From Prorocentrum cordatum (lineage: Eukaryota; Sar; Dinophyceae; Prorocentrales; Prorocentraceae), in the NCBI GenBank assembly GCA_963575745.1, contig CAUYUJ010010458.1, positions 62,001 through 126,000 on the forward strand: a stretch of 64,000 nucleotides of DNA, in the 5' to 3' direction. The notes below the pieces were generated by a model. That model was not told the DNA's origin, did not search any database, and worked only from the letters and a program-made list of their open reading frames with translations. Position numbers and translations under genes: made by a program. Below are positions 43,118-55,194 of this stretch, in pieces. The first letter of the stretch is position 1; each line of letters starts with the position of its first letter.

Positions 43118-44420
43118 TATTCATTTGGCTCCATAGTTTGCCACATCGAATGATTCCGAATCGTTGCCATACGCTATTTCAGCACATACACATGGAATGT
43201 GACGCTTTCTTCTGAACGTACTGGCATCCAAGTTTGTCTTGATTCAACCGTGTGTGTGTGTGTGCTCGTATGTGTGTTCAGTTGCTTCGGTCCTGAGTGC
43301 AAGATTGTTTGCCCGTTGCTGGATAGCCTGCTTTTGCCACGTCAGGCAGGGGCGCAGCCAGTACCTCGACTACGGTTGGGCGGGGGCCGACAGCAAAGGG
43401 AGAAACGATCACAGAGGGTCAGTCAAGTTGGCAGTCTCGAAGTATGGATATGGCGGCCTGGCGAGTTTCGTTCTGCTCTCCCCTTCTTCCCACTGTTTCT
43501 CCTCCTTCCCTTCCTTCTCATCTGACTATTCCTTTCCCTCTCATCATCATCCTCATCATCATCCCATCATCCTCTTTTTCTTCACACTCATCATCACTCA
43601 TCATCCTCCTCTTTTTCCTTTTTTTCACGGCCTTGCACCGATCAGGTGTTCCCGGTATGCGGGCTGTCCTCCCAGGCAGCGCGGTCCTTAAGGCTGTTCC
43701 CTCCTCATGGTTACCTTGGCTGGGGACGTGAAGTTTGACTGAGGCGGCGACGATGACGACGACGCCCTTGACCGCGCAGGCGGGCAGAAGGTCGGATGCC
43801 TGGCGGAGGACGGCGCCTCCCTTGTCGCAAAAGTTGGGTTTGCTTCGGAACCCTGGTCCTGACGTGCCCTCGGAAAGGTTGCCCCGTCCTTGCCCCGCCC
43901 TGGCTCTCCTGGCACGCGCACGTTCGCCCGAACCTGCCTCGGCCACTCCGCGCTGCGCTGCGCCCACAACCTTGGACTGTGGAGTGCGCGGGCAAAGTGG
44001 GAGAAAAACAATGGAAGTGTCATCTTGGACGGTCTAGCTTTTGTCGCTACCCCCCATCAAACAGATCACGGACAGAGGGAGCCACGCCGAAGGCTTCGTA
44101 GGGACCTCCACCAAAGTCCCCCGTGGCAGCGCCCGCGTGCCGCCGCCATTCCCCTTTGGCACAACCCTAACACGCTTCGTGTCCCCATAAAGAGCTCCAC
44201 CGAAGATGATACAATTGCGGTCCTCACAGCTGCACACGGCTGGGCCCATCGCCAGGCTAATTTAGGTGCGCGACGGTGTTCGTAAGCAGTGTTGGAAAGC
44301 GGCGAGGCAATCCAATTGCAGGAGAGATAGTTTTGTTGCCGCAGGCATTACAAACGGATTTACATGTCAATCAGGTACGCTGCGCTGCTCGCTTGAAATG
44401 AAAAACGCCCAACTTACCAA
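43118..44420. other. Unassigned region with GT and CAT/TC microsatellites
   Basis: GTGTGTGTGTGTG lies at about 43249-43262. TCATCATCC/CTCATCATC-rich sequence spans 43535-43610. The rest contains no recognised domain on either strand. Confidence 0.4.
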
Positions 44421-45360
44421 TGCGACTACCCCTCGGGTGATATGGAGGTTCGGGGGGAGGGGGAAAACGTATCATTCAATCGATATCATATCGATCAAAT
44501 TCTCGATCTCACAACAGATCTCATTATCGATCCCACAATCGATCTCACATTCGGACCCACTTCAGATATCATAACAGTTCTCACGATCGGTCCCACTGCC
44601 GAGCTCGCAATCGATCTCACAAGCGATCCCACGATCGGTCTCACAACAGTTCTCCCAAACGATCTCCCAATCGATTTCACAATCGATGCGACAACCGATC
44701 TCACACTCGGACGAACTGTCATCTTTCAACAGAGCTCACTGTCGGTATTACTACCGATATCACAACCGATCTCACTATCGATCTCACTATCGGTCTCACA
44801 ATCGATCTCACAGTCGATCTCAGTATCGATCACATTGTCGATCCCACTATAGATCTCATGAGCGATCTCACCACCGATCTCACGAGCGATCTCACTAGCG
44901 ATCTCGCACCAGATCTCACGATCGATCTCACAACAGATCTCACGATCGATCTCACAATCGACCTCACTATCGATTTCAAGATCGATCTCACATCATATCT
45001 CACTACCAATGTCACAGTCGATCTCACGATCGATGTGACAGTCGAACCCATTGTTGATCTCACAAGCGATCCCCCACGATCGATCTGACAAGCGATCTCA
45101 GGACAATCTCACAATCGATTTCACTATCGGTTTGACAACCGAATTTACCATCGATCTCACAAGCAATATCACCAGCGATCTCACAACAGGTTTCACGATC
45201 GATCTCCCAATCGATCCCACCGCCCTGAACCCAACTCGAGATCGATCTCACATTCGGATTCACCATCGATCTCACAACACTTCCCGCGATCGGTCTCACT
45301 ATAACCATCGATCTCACATTCGGACTCACAATCGGTATCACAACATTTCTCACTGTCGGT
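44421..45360 (+). repeat. 12-bp minisatellite (AATCGATCTCAC)n with hairpin flank, copy 2
   Basis: The flank CGACTACCCCTCGGGTGATA + TGGAGGTTCGGGGGG (44421-44460) matches the flank of the array at 31350. About 70 units of 12 bp follow, including ATCGATCTCACA, ACCGATCTCACT and AGCGATCTCACA. The unit length is a multiple of three, so frames with SISQ, IDLT or RSHx repeats stay open; I regard these as shadows. Confidence 0.85.
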
Positions 45361-46660
45361 CGTGGGCGCACCTCACCCTCGGCGAGCAGCTGGCGGACTT
45401 GGCCCGGCAGCGGGCCCGCTGGCTGGAGGCCAGAGGAGTTCGGATCGCGATGTCCAGGGCCTGGGATCATGGCGCGCGTCGTGGGAGGGCTCGAGTGCAT
45501 GGTGCGCCGTCCTGCGCGGCTCGGGGGCCCCCGTCGCCACTGCTGGATTCGCCTCGGCGTACTGGTCGGAGCGCGCGTCGGGGGCGGTCCAGGGTGTCTC
45601 GGCCATCACGGCACCCGGACGAGGGAGCGACAGCCCGTCGGGCCTGCAGGTGGCTCAACACGCGGCGTCGCCCAGGATGCTGTCTGGACCCGGGGTGGCC
45701 CTCCCAGCTCGCTCGCGGAAAGGACGGCTCCGGCGACACCCCTCCTATGCAGTCTTGTGCGACGATCAGTCGCGTAATTGGTTCGGACACGACCGTTTTT
45801 GCCGCCGACTCTGGAACGCATGTCGGTCCTCACTGGGCAGTGCCTCTCCCCCCTTGGGCCGGTCCCAGCCAGGACAGACCTGGCAGTTCGAACGGACAGC
45901 GTGCCGCTGATTGGGGATGCCATCCAAGGAGAGCTGTACGCGCGGCGGTGACGGGTGACTTGGGGGCCCCGGCGCCTCCGCTTTGCGCCACTGAGTCTTG
46001 GGGCCCCGCTGGCATTCCCAGAGGTTCCCTTGCTGCAACCCTGCTGCGGCCACCTTGGCACCCGAATGAGGCAACGAACGCCCGCCAGGCCTGACGGCTC
46101 TGCACGCGGCGCCGCCTCGTGTGTTGTTTGGACCCGGGGTCCCCTCCCAGGTCGCCCCGCGGGACGGACGGCACCCGCGACTTTCGCTTCACAGTTTTGC
46201 GCGACGATCAGTCGCGTACCTGGTTCGAGCACGGTCTTTCTTGGGCCCCTCAGTGCCCCTTCGGGCCCCCTGGGGACTTGGGACCCTGGGGCACCTCTGC
46301 GTACGTCCCGGCGCCCTCGCTCCTGGGGGAGCCGGCGCGCCCGGCTTTCGTGCTCAGGAGGCGACATCGCCCGTGGCGCTGCCGGACCTCGGGGTGACCT
46401 CACCAGGTTCCCCCGCGGGAATGGCAGCAACCGCGGCGTTGATTTCAATGTTCCTTGCGACGATCAGTCGCGAACCTGGTTCGGCCGTGGGCGCGTCTGC
46501 CTGGTACTCTCACATGCCGGACGATCCTCCCGACCTTGGGCCGTACCCTCCGAGGGATGGCCCTGGGGAGGGCGGGCCAAGAGGAGGAAGCGGAGCATTT
46601 GCCCTCCCCAGGGGGGACGCCGCGTCACTCCAAGTCCGCGCGACGATCAGTCGCGCCCCT
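45360..46660 (+). repeat. Tandem repeat (unit up to ~440 bp) with GATCA-loop hairpins
   Basis: Four hairpins with constant GATCA loop lie at 45759-45773 (GCGAC/GTCGC), 46200-46216 (CGCGAC/GTCGCG), 46457-46471 (GCGAC/GTCGC) and 46638-46656 (GCGCGAC/GTCGCGC). Three are followed by TA/AA, a CTGGTTCG-like string and a G/C-rich segment. Long shared blocks precede them (GACCCGGGGT...CCTCCCAG, CGTCGGGCCTGCAGG / CGCCAGGCCTGACGG). Open frames exist but encode no recognised protein. Confidence 0.6.
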
Positions 46661-48040
46661 GCGACGGTGGTTCCCGACTTCCCTAATGCACTAAGTGGAC
46701 CCTATGACCCGAGGCCTTCCTCTCCAGGGGACGGGCCTAGCTGCTGTCCATCAGCGGCATACCTGGAGACCTGTGTGCCTCTCTGTGCGCGGGGTTGCCC
46801 CCCCCAAGGGGCGACCCCGACGCAGAAGGGCACTGTCGATCGGGTGTCGCACCAGGTTCCCCCGGAGCTCACGGCGGGTAGGGAAGTCTGCGGGTCCCTT
46901 GGCGGGTCTGACGAGCGGCAGGCCACCAGTGCAGCGGCCGTCCCCGACCCTGACCCTTCCCATGGCCGACTCTGGTTCACGACGACGATAACGCCGCTGA
47001 GACCGTGGCACCTGCAGGGAACCGCGGCGGCCAGACGACCGTCACGACTGATCTGTCCGCCAGCAATCAGACGGCCTGGACCTGGACCGTGGGCGATCGC
47101 CTGGTTCGGCCGGATCTCCGCCGTCTGCGCAACCTTGGCTACGTCTGCCCTTTCCCGCCCCGCCTTCTCCCTCCCCCTGCTTTTTGACCTGGCTGGAGCG
47201 CCCACCCACCCCCGGTGGATTCTCCCTCTCGCCTGCCCTGCTGCTCCTGCAGCTGGGCGCCCGCGCCTGGTCATTCCTGCGGCCGAGCGTTCCTGGCTCC
47301 CCCGGCTGTGGTGCGTGCACTGGCCAGGCCAGCCGGCCCTCCCCTTCCCCGCCGTCCGCCCCGCCGCCTGGGTGTTCCCTTTTGGTGGTGGGCGTCCTCG
47401 CCGAGCTGCGCCACTTCAGTATTTAGTTGGCGCTTTACAGCTCAGCAGCCCCCAGCAGTATTGCAGCTTGCTTTGCAGCCCTCGGCAGCTTTGCAGCCAG
47501 CAGACCTGCAGGTCTGCCCTCAGCAGCTCAGCATGGCAGTACAGCAGCATTCTGCTGTAGCGAGCTGGTCGCTGGCCCAGCCCCTGCGGGCGCCTGGGCC
47601 TTCCCGCATCCCGCTGGCGCCGTACCTGCAGCAAAAGCTTGTCACATACGGCTTTCTGACGAACACCTGGACGCCGCCCGCTTCTGTGGGCTCGGTTGCC
47701 GCTCCTCCTGCTCCTCCCGTACTGGTTCGACTTGGTCTACGCTTTCTGCACCTGCAGCCTCTGCCTCATCCCCTGGGTGTGGCCGTGATGCCGCTCCGCA
47801 TCCGCTGCCAGGCTGCCTCAGCACAGGCTGGCCGCACCGGCCACTCCTGACGAAGGTCTCCGTGCAGTGAGTGCCCTCCCTCTTTCTCCCACCTTCCACG
47901 GCCGCCCTCCGGCCCCTTCTCCTCTCCTTGCATTATGATGTTCCAACCTACTTTAGCCTGGATCACCAGGAAGAATTTCGAGCACCAAAAAAGCACCGAA
48001 ACTCGATGGTTTTCACCTCTCGGGGCCTTGGAGACACTCG
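46660..48040. other. Unassigned region with CAG/TGCAG-rich segment
   Basis: Positions 47440-47570 are rich in CAGCAG, TTGCAGC and TTTGCAGCC. Nothing else here resembles a gene, although a plus-strand frame is open to 47560 and others to 47870. Confidence 0.35.
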
Positions 48041-48525
48041 TCCGACACTGTTTCGACACTCTGTCGACACTTCTCCGGGTGCTCGAAATTATTGCTAAGG
48101 CCTTACGGCCAGTGCCGCCGACCCTGGATACCTCGGCCCTCGAGGGTGACGGGATGCGTGATAAGACGTCGGAGGTAAATGAAGACGTGGCGGAGGAGGA
48201 GGCGGAGGAGGAGGCGGAGGAAGGGAAGGAGGAGGAGGAGGAGGAGGAGGAGGAGGAGGAGGAGGAGGAGGAGGAGGAGGAGGGAGGAGGAGGAGGAGGA
48301 GGAGGAGGAGGAGGAGGAGGAGGAGGAGGGAGGAGGAGGAGGAGGAGGAGGAGGAGGAGGAGGAGGAGGGGGGAGGGGGAGGGGGAGAGGGAGGGAGAGG
48401 GTCGCCCGGGGGGATGCGTATCTCCCCCCCCACACCCCCCCACACACACACACCCATACCCCGGTGGGGAGGGGAGGGGGGCTTATTTCTTGCTGTTTCG
48501 TGTTCGATTTCCTTTTATTGCGGGC

Positions 48526-48591
<66 letters not shown>

Positions 48592-48705
48592 GAGCCACGC
48601 AAGACGACGACACCAGGATGCGTCTTCCACACGCCGACAGGGTCGGCACTCTTTCGACACTCTTTCGACACTTCTCCGGGTGCTCGAAATTATTTCTGGG
48701 ATGTA
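48040..48705 (+). repeat. Direct repeat (CGACAC...CTCGAAATTATT) flanking GGA and GAC microsatellites
   Basis: The ~50-bp block with TTCGACACTCT, TCGACACTTCTCCGGGTGC and TCGAAATTATT occurs at about 48040-48091 and 48640-48695. Between them are a GGA/GAG tract (48190-48395), a CCCCCCACAC-rich patch (48424-48455) and a (GAC)n run (48527-48592). Each copy contains three to four TCGACACT units. The arrangement resembles a duplicated block between which microsatellites expanded. Confidence 0.7.
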
Positions 48706-50560
48706 TTCCTTAAGTACGATGGGAGAAACAGATCCCTTGCGCGAGCACGGCCTTCCAGCGCGCCCGTGCGGCTCGCCTTCGCCGCGCTGCGACGCAAAAG
48801 TTTGTTCCCCTGTCGACCTCGACCAGAGGGGACGGGAGGGAGGTGGCGGGGGAGGAAGACGGGGGGTGTTACCGTTCTGGGCGCATGTTGGACTTCCTTT
48901 GATTTCTCTACCTCCCCGCATAGATACCCCCGCGCGCAGGGCACGTTAGACGGACACTCGGGGAAGCTGGGAGGACGACATTTCCATTGTTTCTCTTTCG
49001 TGGCTGTTTTTCTGTTAATTGCAGGGTGCTTCAGAAAAGGCCTCGCATTCGAGGAATCGAGGGGCTGACCTCTCACCCTAGGCGGAGGCCAGCGAAAGTA
49101 TAAATGAAGGCGGCTCCGCCGGCGAAACGTCGTCGCGTAAAGGCAAATCTCCCAAGACAGGTAAATTCGTGTGCCCATATAGTTTCCAGAGCCATGAATA
49201 CATCAACAGTTCTAGGCGCTCACCCGTCTCGGCCAATTCTTGTTGTCTGGCCAAGTAAATATTCGAACGGAGTTTCTTCCAGATTCCTTGCAGGGCACCA
49301 CGTGAATGAGATTTCGGGGAGGATCGCATCGGGTGTCTAACAATGCCACAGCGAATCCAAGGGTACGATGTTACGGGCATGTGTACAAGAGATGAACGAG
49401 TCGTACAGCTTGCACGGAAGACCAGTTCTGCACAAGTGTACCAATTGAATGACATTTTGGCTTGGCTTGGGGCGCCGGAGGTGACGAGTGTGACCGCCCA
49501 GACCACATGTTGGAAAGGGCGCACCAGGACAGGCACAAGTTGGGAGGAGGTGGATGAGGAGTTGGACACGTAGCATTAGCAGATGGGCGACGGGGATCCC
49601 AGTTGCACCGTTCACCGCCGAAGCGCGCATTGCATTGACGGCTTTCACGTGGTGGGATGGGACGGGCGGAGGTTGTTGCAATTGTTGCAGCAGTTATGGG
49701 GCGCACAGTATTTGCAGCACACCCGGCAGCTTTGCCCCGTACGACTTGCATTTGCAAGGGCGTCGGGACTGCGATTTATCCAACAGACTCTGGCAAGTCC
49801 CGCCACCTTGCCAGCCCAGCATTACGAGTGGCGGTTGTTCGAGGGGGGCACAGGAGGCCGTCAAATATGACATCTCGTGTCCGCAAATTCGGGAGAGCCG
49901 TGATGGGGATGATGATGACGATGATAAGGAGGACGAGGAGGAGGAGGAGGAGGAGGAAGAGAAAGAGAAAGAGAAAGGCCGTCAAATGTGACACCTTTCG
50001 TCTTCACCTCATGAGAAGCTCTCATGGAGCTCATCTGGGCCGTCTTGAGACTGTCTTGGGCTCCTGTGGGGTAGTCCTGGGGGCCACTTGGCCGTCTTGG
50101 GACCCTCTTCGGCCGTCTTGGGGCTCTCTCTGGGGCCGTCTTGGCCCTCTTGGCTGTACGTGGGATGTCGTGGGGCCGTCGTGGGCATCCTCGCGCCGTC
50201 TTCTGGTGCGAGAATTCTGGTGCGCTGGAGTGGCCGTGAAATTGCCACATGGCCGCAGCAGGCGCGGCAGCCTCCGACGGGTACTCCCTGCCATGCATGA
50301 GCACGAATCTGGCGGAGCCTCCGTGACAGTGGTGGAAATGCTTCGTCGAGATCGCTTGGTAGGGCCCTCTGCTATACAAACATGTGTGCCCCTAGAGAGC
50401 CTGGAGGGACCATGTTGTGGAATAAGTTGTCCCTCGCGCGCACCGGATCTGTGACATTCGGGCTTAGTTTATGCGAGGGGATGCATGGTTTGTCCGCCCC
50501 ATCGTGCCATCTGGTGTCGAAAAATAAAGGCGCGCAAGGGCTGGGCTGGTTTCGCGGCGC
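48706..50560. other. Unassigned region; GAT/GAG microsatellite and CTTGGG repeats
   Basis: A minus-strand stretch (49080-49340) contains the moderately protein-like GALQGIWKKLRSNIYLARQQ and ETGERLELLMYSWLWKLYGH without a recognised domain or intact frame. GAT/GAGGAG sequence lies at 49900-49965, and CTTGGG repeats at 50035-50190. The repeated phrase CCGTCAAATATGACATC / CCGTCAAATGTGACACC occurs at 49858 and 49978. Confidence 0.4.
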
Positions 50561-51700
50561 TCCGTGGAGGCATTCCGTGTCCTCACGGGAGGGGTGGTGT
50601 TTGAGCGTTTGGATCAGCAGCGGTTGCTTCAGGAACGGGGAGGGGAGCTTGCGCCACACGAGCCGCCAATAGGCCGCTTACGTTTCGTGTCCCATCCCAC
50701 AACCTTCCGAACGCGAGTCCTTCGATCTGCTCTCCGCGTGCGCGCGAGGTTCATTTCGACTTTCGCATTGCGCGCAAGGCGGTGGGGCAGAATTGAATGC
50801 CACCGCGATGTACGTTTGGGCTTGTTTCGGCACTCGCCCCCCTTCCATTTGGGATACTCCATCGCCACATTGGGCCCCGCCGCCGCTGGCCCGCTGGCGC
50901 AGCAGCCGCCACGGACTCGCCGGCGGGGCCGGCCGCGCCGCTCGCTCGGGGAGCGGTCCGCCCCCCCTGAGCCGCTCGCTCCGTCCGCCCATTTTTCGGC
51001 CGCGCCTTCCCCCTCCTCCTCCTCCTCCGAACGCCGCGAGTCGCTTTGCCGCGGGCGCTCTTTGGTCGGGAGCCGGCGCACACCCTCGCCCCTTCGTCCC
51101 TCAAACGGGATGGTTCCCCCGGGAGTGGCGCGCAAAAGGCGGCCGCTCCGAGGGGGAGGGGGTGCGCCGGCCAGGGCCTCTAGTCTGGGCTTACCCGGGA
51201 GCACCATGGGGACCTGCACGACCAGGCCGCCGCGCGCGCCGCCGCCTCCGGTGCGGTCCCACCGCCAGGCGCTTCCGGCGCAGCCCCACCGCAAGGGGGG
51301 CCGCCGCCGCACGACACCACCCCGACATCGGCGCCAGGTACGGGGGCTGCCCCCCCGTCGGGGGACCCGTACCCTTTTCTCTCCCCAGGGGGGACGAGCC
51401 CACGCCCCTGGCAAGCCAGGGGTCCGCCCGTCGACGGCCCTGGGGAGCAGCCGACCCCGAAACGGTTGTGGGCAGCGGCCTCCAGCGCTCGCGCCCCTCC
51501 GCCGCTCGCCCGCTGCCCTGCCGGTCCGCGAGCCTCCTCCAGCTCGCAGCGGCGCCCCCGGCCTTGCCCGCGCGCGCCCGCAGCCCAGCCGCCCCGCAGG
51601 CCCCCTGCAGCCCCCCAGCCCCCAGCCGCAGCCTGGCTCCCAGGTGCGCCGCCCTGCTGCGCCGGCGCCGCCTCCGCCGCCTCCAGCCGCCTTGGCGCCG
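50560..51700. other. GC-rich unassigned region
   Basis: Pro/Arg/Ala-rich frames are open on both strands because stops are rare at this GC content. No domain is recognised. It may include the 3' untranslated part of the retroelement fragment that ends near 51713 on the minus strand. Confidence 0.35.
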
Positions 51701-51712
51701 CCTCTGCCCTCA

Positions 51713-52690
51713 GCCTCCCCCTCCTCCGCCCAGCGCCGCGGCGCCCTCTGGCCGCCCGCTGGGCGCCGCCCAGAGCGCGGCGGCCGCCCGCCAGGGCCTG
51801 GCCTGGGTGGCGGCCAGCACAGCGTCCGCAGCGTGCCGCTGCAGCACGCAGCCAAGGGCTTGCTGGAGCTCGCGGATGGCCGCCGAACGCCCCGCGTCGT
51901 CAGCAGGCGCCAGCCTCTTGGCGAGGGCCGCCGCTTCCTCCCCCAGCCGCCCGTGGTCCTCCACTACGAAGGGCAGCACGGGCACCAGAGGATAGCGAGC
52001 TCGTTTCCTTCTTTCCGCTGCTGCTGCGGCAGCCCCGTCCCTCCTCGCAGCCCCGAGCGCCAAGGCGTCCTGGGAAACCGCGCTGACGACCGTGAGGTCG
52101 ACCAAAAGCGGTCCAACGGCGCCGGGCGCGTGGATCACTAGGTCCATGCGCGCTTCGGGGCTCTGCGGAGAGGCGTGCGGGAGCAGCACCTCGCGGTGCA
52201 CCGAGCAGCCCTGCGCCTCGCACTCCGCTAGCGCTGCGCACCCCGCGTCGTGCCGGCGGAGGACGAGCCAGCCGCCGACCGGGCAGGCCCGCGCGTGTCT
52301 GCCTTTCGGGTCGAGCGGCGCGCCGCAAGTCCCGCCATTGGGGTGGCGGTGCTGGCAGAGCCCAGTGCAGCCTGGCAGGTCGAGGTTCAGGCGAACTCCC
52401 ATTGCGATGCTGAACTGCGCGTTGCTCAGGCGGTGGCGCGCCTTCGTGGGGGCCTGCAGCCAGCCGCTCGCCCCTGGCCCTCCTGCCGAGCGCAAGGCGG
52501 CCGCCGCGGGAGGGCCCTCGCCTGCCGCGAGGTCGGCGACCAGGCGGGCAGCCGCAGCGAGAGGGGCCGTAGCCAGTGAGTGCTGCGTTGCTGCCAGTCC
52601 TTCGTCGCCCACCTGGGCCGTAGTGTCCCCCAGCGCCTCCTGCAGCGTGGCCGTGGCCGCAGGGAGGCAGCGCCTCGCCCAGGGGCGCCT
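51713..52690 (-). pseudogene. C-terminal fragment of a retroelement ORF: zinc cluster and restriction-like endonuclease
   Basis: The minus-strand frame contains RHRLSNAQFSIAMGVRLNLD, then a Cys/His cluster (CTGLCQHRHPNGGTCGAPLD, GRHARACPVGG; about 52240-52385). PD-(D/E)xK-like elements follow: ARMDLVIHAPG (about 52110-52160) and PLLVDLTVVSAVS (about 52075-52113), with later YPLVPVLPFVVEDHGRLGEE. This is the tail found after RT in dinoflagellate non-LTR elements encoding an R2-type restriction-like endonuclease. RT itself is missing: upstream (52690-52825) the frame enters a CTC/GGA microsatellite. Expansion or truncation there removed the rest. The frame across the domain is uninterrupted, unlike the LINE at 16-24 kb. 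Confidence 0.65.
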
Positions 52691-52825
52691 TCCCCTCCTC
52701 CTCCTCCTCCTCCTCTCCTCCTCCTCTCCTCCTCCTCCTCCTCCTCCTCCTCCTCCTCCTCCTCCTCCTCCTCCTCCTCCTCCTCCTCCTCCTCCTCCTC
52801 CTCCTCCTCCTCCTCCTCCTCTTGC
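52690..52825 (+). repeat. (CTC)n microsatellite
   Basis: An almost pure CTC tract (CCTCCTCCTCC) of about 135 bp. On the minus strand it is GGA, giving poly-Gly or poly-Glu frames that fuse artificially to the endonuclease fragment. Confidence 0.9.
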
Positions 52826-54900
52826 ATGGTGGTACAATTCGCTTCAACGGCATCCCCGTTTAGGCATCCGATTGCCAGCGCGGACGTTCCCTGCCTCGCC
52901 GCCGACGCTAAAAGTTTCGGCGCTCTCGTGTGCCCCGATTGCCTGATCGCCCATTCTGGGGTAGATCACCAGAGAGGAGCATGGTTTGCCCGGCCCATCG
53001 TGTCCTTTGGAGTCGACAGTGTGTAGTCTGTTCCAGGCGGAAACGGGCAGGTATGCATAGTGCCATGCGTGTCGCGTCACGACAAACGATGGTTGTGCAC
53101 ATTTGCGCAAAGATCAGGTTAGGCCCGCACCACGGATGGGACAAGTCCTTGAGGCATCTGACCACGCCCCCAGCCCACTGGAAAGATCCGAGTGGGCTCT
53201 AGCAGGGCCCAGTCTCAGCGACGGCATGAAAGCTTAGGGGATTCCCCTCCGTCTTTTCAACGGTCTGGCTTAAGCCCAAAGCTGCATTGCCCCATCAGGC
53301 ACGAGACTCAAGCTGAACCGTCGCACTCGAGGCAGAACATGTCCAATTCTCGGGTGGTGCACCAATGTGGTACACCAGACCTCTGGCCCCACCAGTGGGC
53401 TTAAGGCGCTCTCAAGCCAAAGCATCCTCCTCACCTCCCCCTCCCGCTCGCACTTCCCTTGGGGATGCACTGGTCTGAACGGGCTAGTATAATCACGAAG
53501 ACGCGCGCTTGGGCTTTGAAAAACGCTGCAAGAGCCCTCTTGCCCCCCATGGAATGCAGTGGAGACAGATCAATGGACTGGTCATTCGAAAACCTTCTTG
53601 CAAAAATATGGGGAATCCATGATGCTGGTTCCTTCGATCCCTACTCGGAGTCATCTGGTCGCCCTCTTGGGCCGTCTTGGGGGCCTCCTTGGGCCATATT
53701 CAGGCCACCTTGGGTCGTCTTTGTGGCCATACTGAGCCGTCTTGGAGGCATATTGGATAATCTTGGCGGCCTTGGTTGCTTGCCTCGGCCGACTTGGACG
53801 CTCGGGAGCGCGGATCCATCGCTTTTACAAGCGATCGTAGCCTCGGAAGTGCGTTTGTACGAGGGATCGTGGCCCCCTGAGGGCGGAGGGTGCGCGCACC
53901 TATCCGTGGCGAGAGGGGGAGGCCGCTGGGCCACTTTAGAAGAGTACAAAAACCCCACCAGACAGCACGTGATATTCTACCACGCCTCAACGTACCAGGG
54001 GGCACGGTGCCGGACATCATCAGCCAGCCTGCCGCAGTAGACGCAAGCCGTATCGAAAGAGGCCAGCGGGGACGGAGGAGAGGTGGAAGGACGCGCGGGA
54101 AAATTAGGCAGCACGAGGAGCGACAGGAGGGCGCGCAGCGCCAAAGAGAATCTGAGCTCCCCCCATCGACTGGACTTGCAGCGTTCGTCGATCCTGCTCG
54201 GGCTGAGGGGCGGCCTCCTCCCCCGGGACCCCGCCCCCCCCACCCCTGCTGCTGGTCGCACTCGCCCCTGGCACCGCACTCCTCCCGCTGCCTCTCGCTC
54301 CCCGTTCCACCACGCCCTCGGCTCGCCGCCTGGCTGCGCTGGGGTTTCGGGCCTCGGTTGTTTCGCTCGGTCGTTTGTCCCTCCGCCGCGTGCCTTCTTT
54401 GGCACTCGCCCGTTCGTCTTTTTCGAGCCCTCGTTCGGTCCCCGCTCCTGTAGCGGATGAGAGTTAGCGCTTGACTCTAACGCACGTCCAAATGAATTCC
54501 ACCGCGCCCGCCCCCTGACCGTCCCCGAGGCGTGGCCGAGCGCGGACTCGCCGGGCATTCCGGTCGGAAGGGGATGGGGGAGAGGGAGGATCTATTAACA
54601 AAGAATTGCATAAACATGATATTGTTGGAGGTCCGCGCAAATTTCCTGGGTCGGCGCTAGGTCCTGTGGCGGTCCCTGACGGAGCCAGGATACCTACAGA
54701 CGAATTTAACACCTACGCATCTGCATCAATGCATTCTGGATGTGTTTCGGGCCATTGACCACTTTTTGTCACGTTGATGTGTGTAATATTTGTGTTGGTA
54801 GCCATGCTAAGTCATGTAGTATTCAATCCAGCATGTCTCTCGAACTCTGCGATATTTCATTCCCCAAACAGTGTTTGCACTTATGGATTCTCAATTCTCC
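52826..54900. other. Unassigned region with a CTTGGG repeat patch
   Basis: Positions 53655-53790 carry the 15-bp CTTGGG-type repeat. AGAGGAGCATGGTTTGCCCG at 52972 echoes the GGATGCATGGTTTGTCCGCCC near 50480, marking another dispersed repeat pair. No gene or RNA is recognised on either strand. Confidence 0.4.
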
Positions 54901-55065
54901 TCTAAGGAACTGGGCCGTGTGGGCAACCTGGCGGCTATGTTCCGGCCGTCGCCGCCCCGTTGCCGCCGCTTCCCCGCCCGTCGCCTGGGCCCTGTGGGCG
55001 GTCTGGTGGCTATGTTCCCGCCGTCGCCGCCCCGTCGCCGCCCGTCGCCGCCATCGGATTGGACC
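54900..55065 (+). repeat. ~77-bp direct repeat
   Basis: Two copies (about 54910 and 54986) of CTGGGCC(G/C)TGTGGGC, GCTATGTTCC and CCGTCGCCGCCCCG. The second copy is followed by more CGTCGCCGCC units. Confidence 0.65.
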
Positions 55066-55194
55066 ACATAGACTGCACGAAAAACGGCGCGCCCTTTGAT
55101 CGCTCACAGCATAGATTGCACCGCAGATCGTGCACAACATAGATTGCACGACATGAATGCACAACATATGTTGCAGAACCACATAGATTGCTAT

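Noticed and set aside
45060-46094. Ser/His/Arg repeat protein fused to a GC-rich tail
   Set aside because: The first part is the 12-bp minisatellite read in frame (12 is a multiple of three); the fusion is accidental.
46121-47560. 479-codon plus-strand protein
   Set aside because: Runs through tandem repeats and changes character repeatedly; no recognisable domain and alternative frames equally open.
48103-48949. Poly-Glu, poly-Gly and poly-Asp proteins on both strands
   Set aside because: Translations of GGA and GAC microsatellites.
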